Source of the DNA: Leptolinea tardivitalis
Lineage (GTDB): Bacteria; Chloroflexota; Anaerolineae; Anaerolineales; Anaerolineaceae
Assembly (NCBI RefSeq): GCF_001050275.1
Contig: NZ_BBYA01000008.1
Location: 62,001-126,000, forward strand
Direction of reading: 5' to 3'
Length of the DNA: 64,000 nt
Shown here: in pieces, positions 24,461 through 32,450 of the stretch
How positions within the stretch are numbered: position 1 is the stretch's first letter
Layout: each line of letters starts with the position of its first letter
The notes under the pieces: model-generated
Told to the model about the DNA's origin: nothing
What the model saw: the letters and a program-made list of their open reading frames with translations, nothing else
Databases searched by the model: none
Position numbers and translations under genes: made by a program

Positions 24461-24939
24461 TATGCCACCTCCTGGAAAGCTTCTTTAAATTTCTGGGCAA
24501 AAGCTTTCTTCCTTGAACGTGTAGCCACATTTTCTTCTACATATTCAATTGCATGAACAGGGCAGGCAGCCACGCAACTCGGATTATCATCGCAGGTATC
24601 GCATTTCAAAATCGAATCTGTCACACTGTCGTATACGGCATTGCCAAACGGGCATGCCTGAACACACATCCGGCAGCGGATGCATTTGCTGGCATCATAT
24701 TCGATAAGTGTTGAACCGGTAACGCGGTGCATGGCTCCTGTAGGACAGACGCTGGCACAGGGTGCATCATTGCATTGCTGGCACATCATGGGGACAGAGA
24801 TGCCTTCACGTTCCCATGAGTAGACATGTACACGAGCAGCAGCAGGCCGGAATTGCTTTTCTTTGGCATAGCTGCAGGCTACAACACAATTTTTGCAACC
24901 CGTGCACTTGTCAGGATGGATCATGATCAACTTCGCCAT
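24460..24939 (-). CDS. Four-cluster ferredoxin subunit (AorA/HycB-like)
   Basis: 159 residues with sixteen cysteines in four groups (12/15/18/22, 53/56/61/65, 86/89/92/96, 113/116/122/126), predicting four [4Fe-4S] clusters. Proteins of this layout are the electron-transfer subunits AorA of Aromatoleum-type AOR, HycB of formate hydrogenlyase and related DMSO-reductase partners. The ATG at 24939 is fixed by a perfect AAGGAGG site. It is translationally coupled to aor, so the two products probably form a complex. There is no FAD/NAD subunit (AorC) nearby. Confidence 0.95.
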   Translation of the reverse strand: MAKLIMIHPDKCTGCKNCVVACSYAKEKQFRPAAARVHVYSWEREGISVPMMCQQCNDAPCASVCPTGAMHRVTGSTLIEYDASKCIRCRMCVQACPFGNAVYDSVTDSILKCDTCDDNPSCVAACPVHAIEYVEENVATRSRKKAFAQKFKEAFQEVA

Positions 24940-25014
24940 TGACAAACCTCCTTCATAGAATAAATTGCTATATGAGTATACAAAAATCTCTTTGCTAACA
25001 CACCAACTTAGAGG

Positions 25015-25043
25015 ATAGTACAATACTGGTCTTAAGACGGGAA
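25015..25043 (-). promoter_or_regulatory. Possible weak promoter of the ferredoxin-aor-hydrogenase operon
   Basis: On the minus strand TTCCCG (25038-25043), a 17-bp spacer and TACTAT (25015-25020) are a poor match to consensus, as in activator-dependent promoters. The 30-bp palindrome lies 7 bases upstream of this -35 region. Confidence 0.3.
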
Positions 25044-25050
25044 CGGGTAT

Positions 25051-25080
25051 ATATTTCCTATACTTAAGTATAGGAAATAT
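25051..25080. promoter_or_regulatory. 30-bp perfect palindrome upstream of the aldehyde oxidoreductase operon
   Basis: The 15-bp half ATATTTCCTATACTT is followed with no spacer by its exact reverse complement. A third CTATAC half-site lies at 25085-25090. There is no T-run on the minus strand, so it is more likely an operator for a dimeric regulator (the NarL-type regulator or the GntR-sensor protein) than a terminator. Confidence 0.65.
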
Positions 25081-25084
25081 CTTT

Positions 25085-25501
25085 CTATACTTTCAATGCA
25101 TTAATAAGATGCAAAAGTCGTGAGGGTTCATCACCATGATAGATATATTCATCTGCTCCGGCATATAAAACAGCAAATCTATCTTCTTGCGTATTTCCGG
25201 TGACAACAATAACCGGATTGGATGGAAGGTTATGGAGTGAACGGATTACCACTCCTTTGACCTGATTCTTTGAAAGAATTCCGGTAGTTTTTATTAGATG
25301 GCTGGAAAGGCTGAATTTACCAAAATCTGGAAGGTCCCAGGCAAGGATGATCATATCGGGTTCAACCAATGAAGCATCTCGCAGCAATTCACCTACTCGT
25401 CGTACTTCTGAAACAATCTCGATTTCAGTTTGCGCTTGCAAGAACAATTCCAGTGCAAGCCGGATGGATGGATCGTGATGAGCAATAATAACCCTTACCA
25501 T
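25085..25501 (-). CDS. Degenerate response-regulator receiver domain, stand-alone
   Basis: A 138-residue receiver fold (VRVIIAHHDPSIRLALELFL, EPDMIILAWDLPDF, NPVIVVTGNTQEDRFAVLYAGADEYI). The phosphoacceptor position is Ala54 instead of Asp. The acidic pair is His-His-Asp, and the conserved lysine near the end is replaced (YIYHGD). It therefore cannot be phosphorylated normally. It is the third gene of a histidine kinase/regulator operon and lies directly upstream of the palindrome and the aor operon. It may be a phosphorylation-independent partner or decoy for the two-component pair. Confidence 0.8.
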   Translation of the reverse strand: MVRVIIAHHDPSIRLALELFLQAQTEIEIVSEVRRVGELLRDASLVEPDMIILAWDLPDFGKFSLSSHLIKTTGILSKNQVKGVVIRSLHNLPSNPVIVVTGNTQEDRFAVLYAGADEYIYHGDEPSRLLHLINALKV

Positions 25502-25511
25502 TAAGAACCTT

Positions 25512-26162
25512 TTATTCAGATATATCTACCAGACGATGTTTGATTGCCAATGATATTGCTTCACTGCGATTGTGGGCATTCATCTTAGACAGGATATTAG
25601 AGACATGGAATTTCGTCGTTGAGAGACTGAGGGTCAGTATGTCGCTGATATCCTGGTTATTTTTTCCATTGACCATGAGCCGAAGCACGTCCATCTCGCG
25701 GCTGGTAAGGTCAAAATCTATCTGATTTTTCCTGTCACCGGCATTCATTAATAATTGTGTGACATCCGGAGAAAAGATCGTGTTCCCTGCATGCACAGCT
25801 CTGATGGCATTGGCCAACTCATTCGCGGATGTATTTTTGAATAGATAACCCGATACTCCAGCTTCAATGGCATCATGGATTAATTGCGGATCGCTGAAGC
25901 TGGTCAGCGCAATCACTTTTATTTCCGGATGTTTTTGATGTAATTCGTATGCGGCATGCAAACCATCCATACCCGGCATGATCAGGTCCATAAGGATTAC
26001 GTCTGGCCTGATCTTTTCTGCCAGTTTCACGGCTTCATTCCCGTTGGGTGCTTCACCGGCCAGTTCTAGATCGTCAAAAGCCATAAGGAACATGCGCAAA
26101 CCGCTGCGGACCATGGCATGGTCGTCTACGATCATGATCTTGATCGATTTATCCTGAGCCAT
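25512..26162 (-). CDS. NarL/FixJ-family response regulator
   Basis: 216 residues from ATG 26162, which has a GAAGGAG site and lies inside the kinase 3' end (14-base overlap). The receiver has the acidic pair (IVDDH), the phosphoacceptor Asp in ILMDLIMPGMDG, Thr in ALTSF and Lys in YLFKN. The output domain is a LuxR-type helix-turn-helix (LTSREMDVLRLMVNGKNNQDISDIL ... KFHVSNILSKMNAHNRSEAI). It should be activated by the adjacent kinase and probably controls the ferredoxin-aor-hydrogenase operon downstream; the target is inferred from position. Confidence 0.95.
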   Translation of the reverse strand: MAQDKSIKIMIVDDHAMVRSGLRMFLMAFDDLELAGEAPNGNEAVKLAEKIRPDVILMDLIMPGMDGLHAAYELHQKHPEIKVIALTSFSDPQLIHDAIEAGVSGYLFKNTSANELANAIRAVHAGNTIFSPDVTQLLMNAGDRKNQIDFDLTSREMDVLRLMVNGKNNQDISDILTLSLSTTKFHVSNILSKMNAHNRSEAISLAIKHRLVDISE

Positions 26163-27426
26163 TTTTCTCCTTCTGGGTATCATTCCATTCCAATTGAATA
26201 GTCGTTCCGCAGTTCACCTTACTGTCAATTTCCAGAACCGCACCAATGCTTTGCGCTCTTTCCCGCATGATGTTGAATCCGAGATGCATGGCCGAATCAG
26301 GCAAATCTCTGAATCCGCATCCGTCATCCTTGATATGCAGAATGGCATTTTGGCAGGTTCCGTCTTCAATATGCGGAGTAATTCTCAAGAGAATCTCAAT
26401 GTTTTCGGCTTCTGCATGCTTGAAGATATTATTCAGAGCTTCCTGGGTTATTCGATAGAACGTGAGCCGGACCTCGACCGGCAGAAACGCCTGTCCTTTA
26501 ATATCCAGGGTCACGGGTTTGCGTAATCGTCCCGAAGCGGTTTCGACCAATTGGCGCAGCAAATCGTCAAGAGGAGTTTCTTCAAGAGCATGAGGACGCA
26601 ATTCAAGCAATAAAGACCTCATCTCTGCCAGGGCTCCCCGGGTCAATAATTGAAGTTCACTTAATCCTTCTAACCCTTTTTGTGGGTTCCTTTCCATAAT
26701 AATGGGTAGTGTTTCAGCTATCAGGCTGGCAGAAAACAGATTTTGGGTGACAGAATCATGCAATTCACGCGCCAGACGATTCCGTTCTTCGGCCACGGCA
26801 TCCTGCTCGATACGCATGCGTAATCGGGCATTATCTATGGCCAGGGCAGCCTGGATGGAAAAATCTTTCGCCAGCGATATCTCTTCTTCGGTTATGTGAT
26901 GTTCATTGAGATAATAAAGTGTCAGAGAGCCGTAGTTTTCTTCCCGAATCTCAATAGGAATGGATAGAAGGGAAGAAAATTGAGATGAAAGCCTGTTCAT
27001 CGCTTCAATAAGATCTTCTGAAACGCCGGTTTCTTCACTCAATAGACGGGTATTGGGTACGAAAATCGGTTTTTTGGTTAATGCCGCATTCCCTGTGGCA
27101 AATTTACCCAAAGGAATGTTTCCATACTCAATGTATTCATTAGAGAGTCCAACAAGTGCCTGAATGGTCAGCATACCATTCATTTGAAGGTGGTATATCG
27201 CTGCGGCATCTGCATTGAGAAGTGGACAAGCCTGGTTGACGATGTAATTCAGTAATTTCTCTAATGATAGATTGGTATTAAGAACTGCCAGTGTTTCTCT
27301 CAAGCTGGCAGCGACAATCTGGCGTCGTTCAAGTTCTGCGATCTTTTCTGTCTCTGTGATAGAGGTTGAACGTTTCATCATTCCATTATATCGTTCACCG
27401 TCTAAATAACTAACTGAATAGATCAT
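26149..27426 (-). CDS. GAF-domain sensor histidine kinase (NarX/HisKA_3 type)
   Basis: About 425 residues without transmembrane helices, so a cytoplasmic sensor. A GAF domain spans roughly residues 45-205, followed by the HisKA_3 phosphoacceptor region (LARELHDSVTQ, His223) and a HATPase_c domain (EALNNIFKHAEAENIEI, DDGCGF, LGFNIMRERAQSIGA). Cytoplasmic GAF kinases of this type often sense redox or small ligands; the ligand here is unknown. It is co-transcribed with the regulator and the degenerate receiver. ATGs at 27381/27378 are alternative starts. Confidence 0.92.
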   Translation of the reverse strand: MIYSVSYLDGERYNGMMKRSTSITETEKIAELERRQIVAASLRETLAVLNTNLSLEKLLNYIVNQACPLLNADAAAIYHLQMNGMLTIQALVGLSNEYIEYGNIPLGKFATGNAALTKKPIFVPNTRLLSEETGVSEDLIEAMNRLSSQFSSLLSIPIEIREENYGSLTLYYLNEHHITEEEISLAKDFSIQAALAIDNARLRMRIEQDAVAEERNRLARELHDSVTQNLFSASLIAETLPIIMERNPQKGLEGLSELQLLTRGALAEMRSLLLELRPHALEETPLDDLLRQLVETASGRLRKPVTLDIKGQAFLPVEVRLTFYRITQEALNNIFKHAEAENIEILLRITPHIEDGTCQNAILHIKDDGCGFRDLPDSAMHLGFNIMRERAQSIGAVLEIDSKVNCGTTIQLEWNDTQKEKNGSG

Positions 27427-27843
27427 TCTACATCCGGCCGTTGAAAAACATTGGGCTAATCCATGACTGCCATAACGTTAGAATTTTAAAATTCGGCATA
27501 TACATCTTCGCCGACCTTCCATCTCAGGGTTTTGACTGAATCTTTTTTGATGATGGATACAATCGTTTCTCTCTATTTGTGGTCATAATTACTATAAAAG
27601 TTGACCGCACCGGTGCCAATTTCTTGTACTTTCACTTGATCATATTACGAGCACTACCTTCCAAAACTACTCCAGGCAATTATTTGTGGTATGAACCTTG
27701 ATATTTCTAATGCGTAGAAATCTGCATAAATACCATCAAATTTATAGCCTATCCGCCAATCGTTCAGGCAATCGAATGGCGTATAATATTTCTACGTTTC
27801 TTGTTAATTGTGATCCTCTTATTATTAATTTGATGGATAGATC
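27427..27843. other. Divergent intergenic region before moeA with promoter and inverted repeats
   Basis: TATAAT at 27782-27787 is the best -10 box for moeA (leader ~50 bases) and has no good -35. ATTTCTA/TAGAAAT form a 7-5-7 dyad at 27703-27721. The sequence ATTTCTACG immediately after the -10 box (27788-27796) is an exact inverted copy of CGTAGAAAT at 27713-27721. GAATTTTAAAATTC at 27481-27494 is a perfect palindrome. No gene and no recognisable molybdenum-cofactor riboswitch is seen. Confidence 0.55.
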
Positions 27844-29079
27844 ATGCCTGAGTTTCTTAAGCTCCTAACACCTCAAAATGCCCTTAATCTTTGGTTCGAA
27901 AACATTCCTTTTTCGTTTCCAAAGTATGAAGAAATCAAAACAACAGATGGACTGGGACGGGTGACAGCCGAAGATATAAAAGCTCTTCATCCAATGCCTT
28001 CGTTTTCAAAAAGTACGGTAGACGGCTATGCTGTGATGGCAAAAGATACATATGGCGCAAGTGACAGTCTTCCATGTTACATAAAACTCACGGGAGAAAT
28101 CCTGATGGGCCGTCAGCCAGATAGAATGTTAGTTGCCGGCACAGCGATGCTCATCCATACCGGTGGCATGCTACCAGAAGGCGCCGATGCTGTGGTAATG
28201 CTGGAACATACCCAATCCAGTCGGTCTGATGAAATAGAGGTCTGCCGGGCGGTTGCCCCGTTGGAAAATATCATCCAGGTTGGAGAAGACGTCCGGCAGG
28301 GCGAGGTAGTGATTCCTGCTGGAACAAGAATTCGACCGGCAGAAATTGGTGGTTTGATGGCTTTTGGAATTCAAACCATCAAAGCAGCCTGGAAGCCGAA
28401 AGTTGGCCTTATTTCAACCGGCGATGAGGTTGTTCCACCAGAGTCAACGCCAACCATTGCCCAGGTAAGAGACATAAATACATATTCACTGGAAGCATTG
28501 GTGAAGGAACATGGCGGAGAAGCCATCCGTTATGGCATTGTTCCAGACAGACCCGCTGAATTGCAGAAAGTTCTCCATTCGGCTTTGTCGGAATGTGATG
28601 TTGTCATGATCACCGCCGGATCATCTGCCAGCGCGCGGGATATGACCTCAAAAGTCATCCAGGAAGCCGGAAAACCCGGCGTCATCGTTCATGGGATCAA
28701 TATTAAACCGGGCAAACCGGCCATACTGGCGGTCTGTGATGGAAAACCTGTCATTGGCTTGCCAGGAAATCCGGTAAGCGCTCTGGTAATCGCCTGGTTA
28801 TTCTTGCCAGCACTTTTAGAACGTATGCAATGTTTACAAACAACCATCATTAAGAAGCAAATCGCCGCCCGGTTGACTATCAATTTTGCATCTCTGGCGG
28901 GCAGAGAAGATTACATTCCAGTCAAACTTACAATGGAAGATGGTATTTACCAGGCAGAACCGATCTTTTTCAAGAGCAACCTTATCTTTAATCTGGTAAA
29001 GGCAGATGGATTGATGGTTATTCCAGCCGATGCCAATGGATTGAATGCTGGTGATATGGTTCAGGTATTATTCTTTTAG
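27844..29079 (+). CDS. moeA: Molybdopterin molybdenum/tungsten-transferase MoeA
   Basis: MoeA inserts Mo or W into adenylylated molybdopterin. The 411-residue protein has the normal domain order: N-terminal elongated domain (STVDGYAVMAKDTYGAS), the GDEVV region, the MPT-binding TAGSSASARDM loop, VIGLPGNPVSA, and a C-terminal barrel domain. The TAGSS loop differs from the E. coli SGGVSVG form and is closer to archaeal and AOR-associated MoeA. It is followed after 6 bases by a second MoeA; paired moeA genes are frequent where both Mo and W, or W alone, are used. Confidence 0.95.
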   Translation: MPEFLKLLTPQNALNLWFENIPFSFPKYEEIKTTDGLGRVTAEDIKALHPMPSFSKSTVDGYAVMAKDTYGASDSLPCYIKLTGEILMGRQPDRMLVAGTAMLIHTGGMLPEGADAVVMLEHTQSSRSDEIEVCRAVAPLENIIQVGEDVRQGEVVIPAGTRIRPAEIGGLMAFGIQTIKAAWKPKVGLISTGDEVVPPESTPTIAQVRDINTYSLEALVKEHGGEAIRYGIVPDRPAELQKVLHSALSECDVVMITAGSSASARDMTSKVIQEAGKPGVIVHGINIKPGKPAILAVCDGKPVIGLPGNPVSALVIAWLFLPALLERMQCLQTTIIKKQIAARLTINFASLAGREDYIPVKLTMEDGIYQAEPIFFKSNLIFNLVKADGLMVIPADANGLNAGDMVQVLFF

Positions 29080-29085
29080 AGGCAT

Positions 29086-31047
29086 ATGAGCATCTACCTT
29101 CACGATATTCCATTAACAGAAGCAAAATCACGTTTTCAACAGGAATTGAAAAACGCCGGCCTGTGGGGAGTTTTAGGACAGGAAGAAATTCCGCTTGATG
29201 AAAAAGCGGCCGGGCGGGTTCTGGCAGAATCGGTCTGGGCTCGGATTTCCAGTCCGCATTATCACGCTTCCGCCATGGATGGTTTTGCCATTCGGGCAGA
29301 AAATTCTCTGGGAGCCGCCCCATCAAACCCGGTTCAATTACGGTATGAGGAACAGGCAGTCTATGTAGACACGGGTGATCCATTGCCGCAATGGGCCAAT
29401 GCCGTCATTCCGATTGAAAATGTTGAACCGTTGGATGACACTGGTCATATCAGCACCGAACCGAGGCATCCTTATTCCATCCGCATCCGGGCTGCCATTA
29501 CTCCCTGGAGTCATGTGCGGCCAATGGGTGAAGATATAGTGGCGACCGAGTTGGTCATACCCGCCGGGCAGACTCTTCGTCCGGTGGACCTTGGGGCTCT
29601 GGCTGCTTCGGGTCAAACGAGTCTGAAAGTCGCCCGGGTGCCACGAGTGGCCATTTTGCCAACGGGTACCGAATTGGTTCCCATTGGCAGTGACCTGAAA
29701 GCCGGGGATATCATCGAGTTCAACTCTGTGGTTCTGGGAGCTCAGGTGAATCAGTGGGGTGGAAAGGCAGACCGCTTTCCAATCACCATTGATAATTTTG
29801 ATGCCATTTGTCAGCGTGTAGAAGAGGCTGCCAGAGACCATGATTTGATTTTATTGAATGCCGGATCATCGGCGGGATCGGAAGATTTTTCTGTGCATGT
29901 GACCGAAAAATTGGGAACAGTCCTTGTACACGGTGTGGCCGTCAGGCCGGGGCACCCGGTTATCCTCGGGATGATTACCCGCAAAGATAACTCTAAGATT
30001 CCGATCATAGGCGTGCCGGGATACCCGGTTTCTGCTGCGTTGACAGGAGAGATATTTGTACAACCCTTGCTGACTTTATGGCTAGGAAGGAAGGATCCCT
30101 CTCAGGAACCTGTCATTACTGCAAAAATCACCCGTAAAGTAAACTCACCCCAGGGTGACGATGATTTTATGCGTGTGGCTGTCGGCCGGGTAAACGGGCA
30201 GGTACTGGCGGCTCCTCTGGCCAAAGGTGCCGGTATGATCAATACCCTGGTACACGCAGATGGCATCGCACTTGTCCCCAGAGGGATTCAAGGTCTTGAA
30301 GCTGGAGATGATGTGCAGGTGAAGCTGTACCGAAGCCTGAAAGAAATTGACCAGACGATTTTCGCCATTGGTTCTCATGATCTGACTCTGGATATTCTGG
30401 CACAATTTCTGGCCCAAAGGGAGCGCAGACTGGTGTCTGTTAATGTAGGCAGCCAGGGTGGGTTGGTGGCTCTGCGCCGTGGCGAAGCTCATTTCGCCGG
30501 ATCGCATCTGCTTGACCCGGAGACAGGGGTTTATAACAAATCGTATATAAACCAATATTTGCCGGATACACCGGTATCTGTCTTCAACTGGGTGGGGCGT
30601 GAGCAGGGATTGATTGTTCAAAAAGGAAATCCCAAAAATATTCTGTCACTGAAAGATTTGGAACGATCGGATATTTCCTATGTAAACCGGCAGCGCGGCT
30701 CTGGAACCCGTGTACTGCTGGATTACCAATTAGGAAAACTTGGGTTATCGGCAGAGAGAATTTCAGGATATGCACAGGAAGAATACACCCATCTGGCAGT
30801 GGCCGCCGCCGTAAAATCAGGACGGGCAGATTGCGGTATGGGAATAACCGCTGCCGCCAATGCACTGGAATTGGATTTTATTCCGCTGTATACAGAACAA
30901 TATCAGCTCGTCATCCCCAATACTGTTCTTGAAAATCACTTATTGGATCCATTATTTGATCTGACTCAAGATCCAGAGTTTAAAAAGGCGGTACTCAAAC
31001 TCCCTGGATATACTGTATCCGATATGGGGCGATTGGTAGAACAATAG
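29086..31047 (+). CDS. moeA: MoeA fused to a PBP-like substrate-binding domain
   Basis: Residues 1-~425 are a second complete MoeA (HASAMDGFAIRAENS, PTGTELV, NAGSSAGSEDFS, GVPGYPVSAA). Residues ~430-653 are a periplasmic-binding-like domain (GSHDLTLD, AGSHLLDPET, KGNPKN, NRQRGSGTRVLLD, ADCGMGITAAANAL) without signal peptide. This module is shared with the GntR regulator at 13355-14449. The fused domain could deliver or sense the oxyanion (tungstate or molybdate) for insertion. MoeA-PBP fusions are known in archaea and some bacteria; the ligand here is inferred. Confidence 0.94.
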   Translation: MSIYLHDIPLTEAKSRFQQELKNAGLWGVLGQEEIPLDEKAAGRVLAESVWARISSPHYHASAMDGFAIRAENSLGAAPSNPVQLRYEEQAVYVDTGDPLPQWANAVIPIENVEPLDDTGHISTEPRHPYSIRIRAAITPWSHVRPMGEDIVATELVIPAGQTLRPVDLGALAASGQTSLKVARVPRVAILPTGTELVPIGSDLKAGDIIEFNSVVLGAQVNQWGGKADRFPITIDNFDAICQRVEEAARDHDLILLNAGSSAGSEDFSVHVTEKLGTVLVHGVAVRPGHPVILGMITRKDNSKIPIIGVPGYPVSAALTGEIFVQPLLTLWLGRKDPSQEPVITAKITRKVNSPQGDDDFMRVAVGRVNGQVLAAPLAKGAGMINTLVHADGIALVPRGIQGLEAGDDVQVKLYRSLKEIDQTIFAIGSHDLTLDILAQFLAQRERRLVSVNVGSQGGLVALRRGEAHFAGSHLLDPETGVYNKSYINQYLPDTPVSVFNWVGREQGLIVQKGNPKNILSLKDLERSDISYVNRQRGSGTRVLLDYQLGKLGLSAERISGYAQEEYTHLAVAAAVKSGRADCGMGITAAANALELDFIPLYTEQYQLVIPNTVLENHLLDPLFDLTQDPEFKKAVLKLPGYTVSDMGRLVEQ

Positions 31048-31226
31048 AACTTTGTTGTTTATTCGTCCGTCTTTCAATAGAATGAAGGCAAATTCTTTTT
31101 CACTTCTAATGCCAATCTATAATGACTTGTTGGGCGTGAAGTCTATCCAACAATAGTCTGACCTGGTCTGGATCGAATTCTTCAATTACCACAAACTTAT
31201 TTTTAGAACATTTGATGAACAAAAAC

Positions 31227-31265
31227 AAAACAGGAGTCTAAGAATTTCCAGACTCCTGTTTTCTA
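31227..31265. terminator. Bidirectional intrinsic terminator
   Basis: AAAACAGGAGTCT (31227-31239) pairs perfectly with AGACTCCTGTTTT (31250-31262). An A-rich left flank and T-rich right flank let it serve the convergent moeA-fusion and anti-sigma genes. Confidence 0.9.
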
Positions 31266-31283
31266 TTTATCTACCAATAAGTT

Positions 31284-32450
31284 TTAATGTTTACCGTTAG
31301 ATTTTCCTGATGAACCTGATCCGGATTGGCCGGAAGAATTATCTTGAGCAGGATTGTTGTTTTGATAATTTGGTTGTTGTAATGTGTTTCCTGAATACGG
31401 TGTTGCGGTATTCATCCAATTATTATTTTGACCGTTTCCCATTGTTGGCATTTGAGTAGTCTCGATATTTGGACCATTCTTGTTTTGTGAATTTGGTGTG
31501 GAAGTACAGTTCAGGCAATTTCCAGAACCACCTCCCGATCCATTACCATTGCTCTGAGTTGAAATCTCAGTTGGCAAACCAGCCTGGTTTTGTACTGCGG
31601 TCGTTTCAGGAGAGACCACAATTGTGGGAACATCTGTACCTGTCTGATCACGGTCACGATCACGTTCACGCAATTGATCCTGGTCTTGTTCACGCAATTG
31701 ATCTTGATCTTGCAGGCGCAATTGATCTCGTAATTGATCAGGATTTGTGAGTCCATTATCGAGCAAGGATAAATATTGCCGCAACATGACGCGAGTCTGT
31801 TCCATTATGGGAGTCATCTCGGATGTTTCTTTTGCACGAGACTGTTGCATGGATTCCAACTGAGTTTCCACCTGATTTCTGATCTGGAACAACTCGAGAA
31901 TTGCCTGTTCATTATCAAGTTTCAGGGCAGAACGAATAGCCTGATCAATTTCTCTGTTATAACGCATCTGAACAGCATCAGATGGAACACTTGCCTGGTT
32001 GAGCATTTTATTGATTTCTTCTGCCCGTCTGCTGGCAAAATCAAGTGCCAGTTTTGATTGAACAAACGGATCTGTAGATGCCCATAACCTTACATCTTCA
32101 CTCAGTAATTTAAGGTTGTAGAGCGGTTCATCCGGAAGACTATTTTGGGCAGCGGCTACTGTAATACCACCACCGCCAAGAATCATGGAGATAACCAGAA
32201 GAATTGTGGAAATAGTAGTAACCATAGGGGAGCGTTCCTTTCGTGGGACGAATAACATTGATTGGATTTCTTGTATCCAACCCTTATGACGCAAACTCTC
32301 CCTTTTTGTTACGGTTTTCTTCAAACTTTCGGCTTCTTGAAGAAAGATTCTCCGCCCTTTTTGAGCTTTCAATGGATCCCGATCAGTGTCAATTTTTAGG
32401 AGGTCTAACTCATTTATGATTTGCTCAAACCGCTTGTCATCTAGATCCAT
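31284..32450 (-). CDS. DUF5667-type membrane protein, probable anti-sigma factor
   Basis: 388 residues: a cytoplasmic N-terminus of ~80 residues, one transmembrane segment (TTISTILLVISMILGGGGITVAAAQ) and an extracytoplasmic helical domain of the DUF5667 kind (SLPDEPLYNLKLLSEDVRLW). After that comes a charged repeat built of Asp-Gln-Leu-Arg/Glu-Gln-Asp units at ~240-270 and a disordered Asn/Gly/Ser/Gln-rich tail with a CLNC motif. It overlaps the ECF sigma gene upstream by 14 bases, the usual arrangement for a sigma/anti-sigma pair. The zinc-binding anti-sigma motif (HxxxCxxC) is not present. Confidence 0.82.
   Translation of the reverse strand: MDLDDKRFEQIINELDLLKIDTDRDPLKAQKGRRIFLQEAESLKKTVTKRESLRHKGWIQEIQSMLFVPRKERSPMVTTISTILLVISMILGGGGITVAAAQNSLPDEPLYNLKLLSEDVRLWASTDPFVQSKLALDFASRRAEEINKMLNQASVPSDAVQMRYNREIDQAIRSALKLDNEQAILELFQIRNQVETQLESMQQSRAKETSEMTPIMEQTRVMLRQYLSLLDNGLTNPDQLRDQLRLQDQDQLREQDQDQLRERDRDRDQTGTDVPTIVVSPETTAVQNQAGLPTEISTQSNGNGSGGGSGNCLNCTSTPNSQNKNGPNIETTQMPTMGNGQNNNWMNTATPYSGNTLQQPNYQNNNPAQDNSSGQSGSGSSGKSNGKH

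Noticed and set aside
27427-27843. Molybdenum-cofactor riboswitch before moeA
   Set aside because: I looked for the multi-hairpin GC-rich architecture and found only AT-rich short dyads.
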